From Phyllobacteriaceae bacterium (GTDB lineage Bacteria; Pseudomonadota; Alphaproteobacteria; Rhizobiales; Rhizobiaceae): a DNA stretch of 8,304 bases. Below, in pieces: positions 6,598 through 8,304 of this stretch (its first letter is position 1; the number at the start of each line of letters is the position of its first letter). The stretch is taken from positions 1-8,304 of the forward strand of contig JAHEGF010000145.1 of assembly GCA_024645155.1 (NCBI GenBank), written 5' to 3'. The translations under genes were made by a program, and so were the position numbers. The notes under the pieces were generated by a model that made no database searches, was not told the origin of the DNA, and saw only the letters and a program-made list of their open reading frames with translations.

Positions 6598-7680
6598 TCA
6601 CTCACCATAACTTTGCCCATCGTAGCGGAAAAGGCCATATTGTGCCGATAGGTTGTTGCCGTCCTCGTCAAACCGGATCGGGCCTGTTGCGGTTTCAAAC
6701 GTGGCTGATGCCAAGACCTCGCGAATTGTCCGGCCACCCTGCCGGGCAATTTGAACGGCCTCGACGGCAATCTCGATAGCGGCAGTTTGTGCGGGCCAGT
6801 AGCCGCTGGTTTCAAGCGTGTGTTCAAGCGGATTTTTGGCGATTGCCCGGATCAGGGCGCGCGGTGCAATCACGAGAACGCCCGGTGCAAGCGGCACATC
6901 GCCATCTGCGGCAAGCAGGGCCTCGCCTCCGGCGATCACCAGATTGTGGCCGATTGCGCCGGCGTCACGGGCAATTATCGCGATGTCAGGACGGTCACCT
7001 GCTGCAAACAGGTGGGTTACACCCGCCTTTTTCAACCGTCCGGCCAGTCCGATCTGGTTGTCGAGCTGGGGGCGGAACGTATCGACATAGGCAGGCTTCA
7101 GCCCGGCTGTTTCAGCGGCAAGGCGGAAGGATTCGGCCAGTTCCCGGGCATAGATCGTGCCGTCATCGACAATGGCGAACAATTCGCTGCGCCATTCCCG
7201 CGTCAGGATGCGGGCGACCGCACGGGCCTCGTCGCCAGATCTTTCCGGCACGCGGAACACCGGCGGAAGATCGCTTGCCTTCTTGCGCAGCCGATCGGTC
7301 CGCACACCGGTTGTCAGGACGGGGATGCCGGCCGTTGCAAGGATTGGCAGGGCGGCCTCAATAGCCTCGGTGCACAGGAAGCCGGTTGCAACGGCGGCGC
7401 CTGCATCGACAAACAGGTGCGCTGCTTCGGCGCCGCCAACAGCATCGCAGCGGTCGTCGGCAACGGTCAGTCGGACATCACCGTTTTTCGCACCATAGGC
7501 GGTGGCAGCTGCCTGTAACTGGCGGCCAAGGTCCTCGAACGGTCCCGAAAGGGGCGCGGCCACCCCGATGACAATGTCGTGCGCCGTGACCGGGTTTTGT
7601 GCTGCGGCAGGGCTGCACGGCAGACTGGCAAAACACATCACGTATGCGGCCGCCGATTTCAGCCAGTTTGAGAATGCCAT
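6598..7680 (-). CDS. Periplasmic substrate-binding protein of branched-chain amino acid (LivK) type
   Basis: A 360-residue periplasmic binding protein fold I (LivK/Peripla_BP_6) protein that delivers a ligand to an ABC importer. From the ATG at 7680: a signal peptide with Lys8, hydrophobic core 9-20 and AAA-QN cleavage site after residue 27; IGVAAPLSGPFEDLG (38-52), the classic first strand and ligand loop; Cys78 and Cys103, placed like the LivK disulfide; the hinge region with TAGIPVLTTG (116-125); and a C-terminal GPIRFDEDGNN (333-343). The open frame extends upstream to 7803, but that N-terminus would put 41 non-conserved residues before the signal peptide and overlap the promoter, so ATG 7680 is chosen. 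It has only a weak ribosome-binding site. No permease or ATPase gene lies in the window, so it is an orphan here. It is followed by the P1 peptidase in the same direction, suggesting uptake and cleavage of one amide or peptide compound. The ligand cannot be told from sequence. Confidence 0.9.
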   Translation of the reverse strand: MAFSNWLKSAAAYVMCFASLPCSPAAAQNPVTAHDIVIGVAAPLSGPFEDLGRQLQAAATAYGAKNGDVRLTVADDRCDAVGGAEAAHLFVDAGAAVATGFLCTEAIEAALPILATAGIPVLTTGVRTDRLRKKASDLPPVFRVPERSGDEARAVARILTREWRSELFAIVDDGTIYARELAESFRLAAETAGLKPAYVDTFRPQLDNQIGLAGRLKKAGVTHLFAAGDRPDIAIIARDAGAIGHNLVIAGGEALLAADGDVPLAPGVLVIAPRALIRAIAKNPLEHTLETSGYWPAQTAAIEIAVEAVQIARQGGRTIREVLASATFETATGPIRFDEDGNNLSAQYGLFRYDGQSYGE

Positions 7681-7716
7681 GGGTCGCTTATTGCTGTTTG
7701 CGTTGTAATTTGAGAC

Positions 7717-7745
7717 GTATAGGCTTGAACGGCAGGGCGCAACAA
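7717..7745 (-). promoter_or_regulatory. Candidate sigma-70 promoter of the binding-protein gene
   Basis: On the minus strand, TTGTTG (7745-7740) and CTATAC (7722-7717) are separated by 17 bases, fitting the rhizobial sigma-70 pattern. Transcription would begin near 7710, about 30 bases before the ATG at 7680. Assigned by pattern and position only. Confidence 0.45.
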
Positions 7746-7750
7746 CGCTT

Positions 7751-7762
7751 GGCAAATTTGCC
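7751..7762. promoter_or_regulatory. Candidate operator: perfect 12-bp palindrome between divergent promoters
   Basis: GGCAAATTTGCC is its own reverse complement. It sits 5 bases from the -35 hexamer of the leftward promoter (7745) and 6 bases from that of the rightward one (7769), a position suited to controlling both. A dimeric regulator is the natural reader, but no regulator gene is adjacent and I cannot name the family. A related site with one mismatch lies upstream of paiB (2869-2880). Confidence 0.45.
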
Positions 7763-7768
7763 GGGTGA

Positions 7769-7796
7769 CTTGAGCGCCATTCGCGAAGCCCTATAT
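7769..7796 (+). promoter_or_regulatory. Candidate sigma-70 promoter of the flavin reductase gene
   Basis: CTTGAG (7769-7774) and CTATAT (7791-7796) are separated by 16 bases, close to the alphaproteobacterial consensus CTTGAC-17-CTATAT. Transcription would begin near 7802-7804, which coincides with an ATG at 7803 and leaves a very short leader before the flavin reductase frame. Confidence 0.45.
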
Positions 7797-7819
7797 GCCG
7801 CAATGAGGGGCCAACGGAG

Positions 7820-8304
7820 ATCGAAACAATCGACCAGATAACACCAGACGATGTCGACCGGCAACGCTACCGCGAAGCGATGAGCCACTTTGCCAGTGCC
7901 GTACACGTCGTCACCACCGATGGCCACGCCGGCAAGCGCGGCATCACGGTTACCGCCGCGTGCTCCGTATCGGATGATCCGGCCACGGTCCTTATTTGCG
8001 TGAACCGGCAAAACATTCACAATACATGCTTTGTCGACAACGGCGTTTACGCCATAAACACGCTGGCAACCGAACATGAGGAACTGGCAAGAGCCTTTTC
8101 GGGTATTGGCGGCCTGGCGCCCGCAGAAAGATTTGCGATGGCTGACTGGCAGACAATGGCAACCGGTGCTCCGGTGCTGGACGGTGCGCTCGCGGTTCTT
8201 GATTGCCGGATCATCGAAGCCATGGAAGCAGGAACACATACGGTCCTGATCGGCCGGGTTTCAGAGCTCAGAATTGGCGACAACAGGACACCGCTGGTCT
8301 ACCA
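7820..8304 (+). CDS. RutF/HpaC-type flavin reductase (3' end outside window; start unclear)
   Basis: NAD(P)H-dependent FMN/FAD reductase domain (FMN split barrel), the small partner that supplies reduced flavin to two-component monooxygenases. The frame is continuous to the window end. Seen: RYREAMSHFASAVHVVTTDG, then GKRGITVTAACSVSDDPATVLICVNR (flavin-binding strands), INTLATEHEELARAFSGI, APAERFAMADWQ, and DCRIIEAMEAGTHTVLIGRV. The order matches RutF and HpaC almost throughout; about 20 residues at the C-terminus are cut off. The start is odd: between the upstream stop (TGA 7766) and an ATG at 7880, which falls inside the conserved first helix, the frame holds no ATG, GTG or TTG. The start given here is an ATC at 7820, 9 bases after GAGGGG; ATC 7829 after ACGGAG is similar. 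A missing G in the run 7807-7810 would instead link ATG 7803 to this frame. It is divergent from the binding-protein gene; the oxygenase partner is not in view. Confidence 0.85.
   Translation, partial: METIDQITPDDVDRQRYREAMSHFASAVHVVTTDGHAGKRGITVTAACSVSDDPATVLICVNRQNIHNTCFVDNGVYAINTLATEHEELARAFSGIGGLAPAERFAMADWQTMATGAPVLDGALAVLDCRIIEAMEAGTHTVLIGRVSELRIGDNRTPLVY

Noticed and set aside
7681..7803. N-terminal extension of the binding protein to 7803
   Set aside because: It would place 41 non-conserved residues before a normal signal peptide and would cover both candidate promoters and the palindrome.
7688..8239. A 183-codon minus-strand open frame opposite the flavin reductase
   Set aside because: The + strand frame carries continuous RutF/HpaC similarity; the minus frame is its shadow and crosses the divergent promoter region.

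Overview
This looks like a chromosomal stretch from an alphaproteobacterium, most likely of the Hyphomicrobiales (rhizobial/Phyllobacteriaceae-like). The grounds are moderately high GC, housekeeping proteins of alphaproteobacterial character, and promoter-like sequences that fit the rhizobial sigma-70 pattern (CTTGAN - 16/17 nt - CTATAN). I see no tRNA, rRNA, CRISPR array, insertion sequence or prophage gene, and base composition looks even along the window, so nothing points to recent transfer.

Layout. A 21-codon tail of a + strand gene enters from the left edge (1-66). It converges on a minus-strand RBBP9/YdeN-type alpha/beta hydrolase (104-652). Divergent from the hydrolase is a six-helix membrane class III adenylate cyclase (750-2186, +). 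From 7680 down to 2223 there is a single minus-strand series, in transcription order: a periplasmic branched-chain-amino-acid-type binding protein, a P1/DmpA-NylC family self-processing peptidase, ribulose-phosphate 3-epimerase (rpe), a small integral membrane protein of unknown function, adenylosuccinate lyase (purB), and a PaiB-type FMN-binding regulator-like protein. On the right, divergent from the binding protein, a RutF/HpaC-type flavin reductase (+) runs off the end of the window.

How they fit together. rpe (pentose phosphate/Calvin-type sugar interconversion) and purB (purine synthesis) are housekeeping genes; the small membrane protein sits two bases behind rpe. The binding protein and the peptidase probably form one unit for taking up and trimming an amide or small-peptide compound, but no permease or ATPase genes are present here. 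The cyclase carries the residues expected for ATP rather than GTP and should make cAMP in response to something sensed by its membrane domain.

The most unusual spots are at the right-hand divergent intergenic region. A perfect 12-bp palindrome lies almost exactly between two back-to-back promoter-like sequences. The flavin reductase reading frame has no ATG/GTG/TTG start at the expected place, which one extra G in a GGGG run would repair. A one-mismatch copy of the palindrome lies just upstream of the PaiB gene, so two FMN split-barrel family genes in this window share a candidate operator. I found no clearly undescribed multi-gene system; most of the window is ordinary core metabolism.
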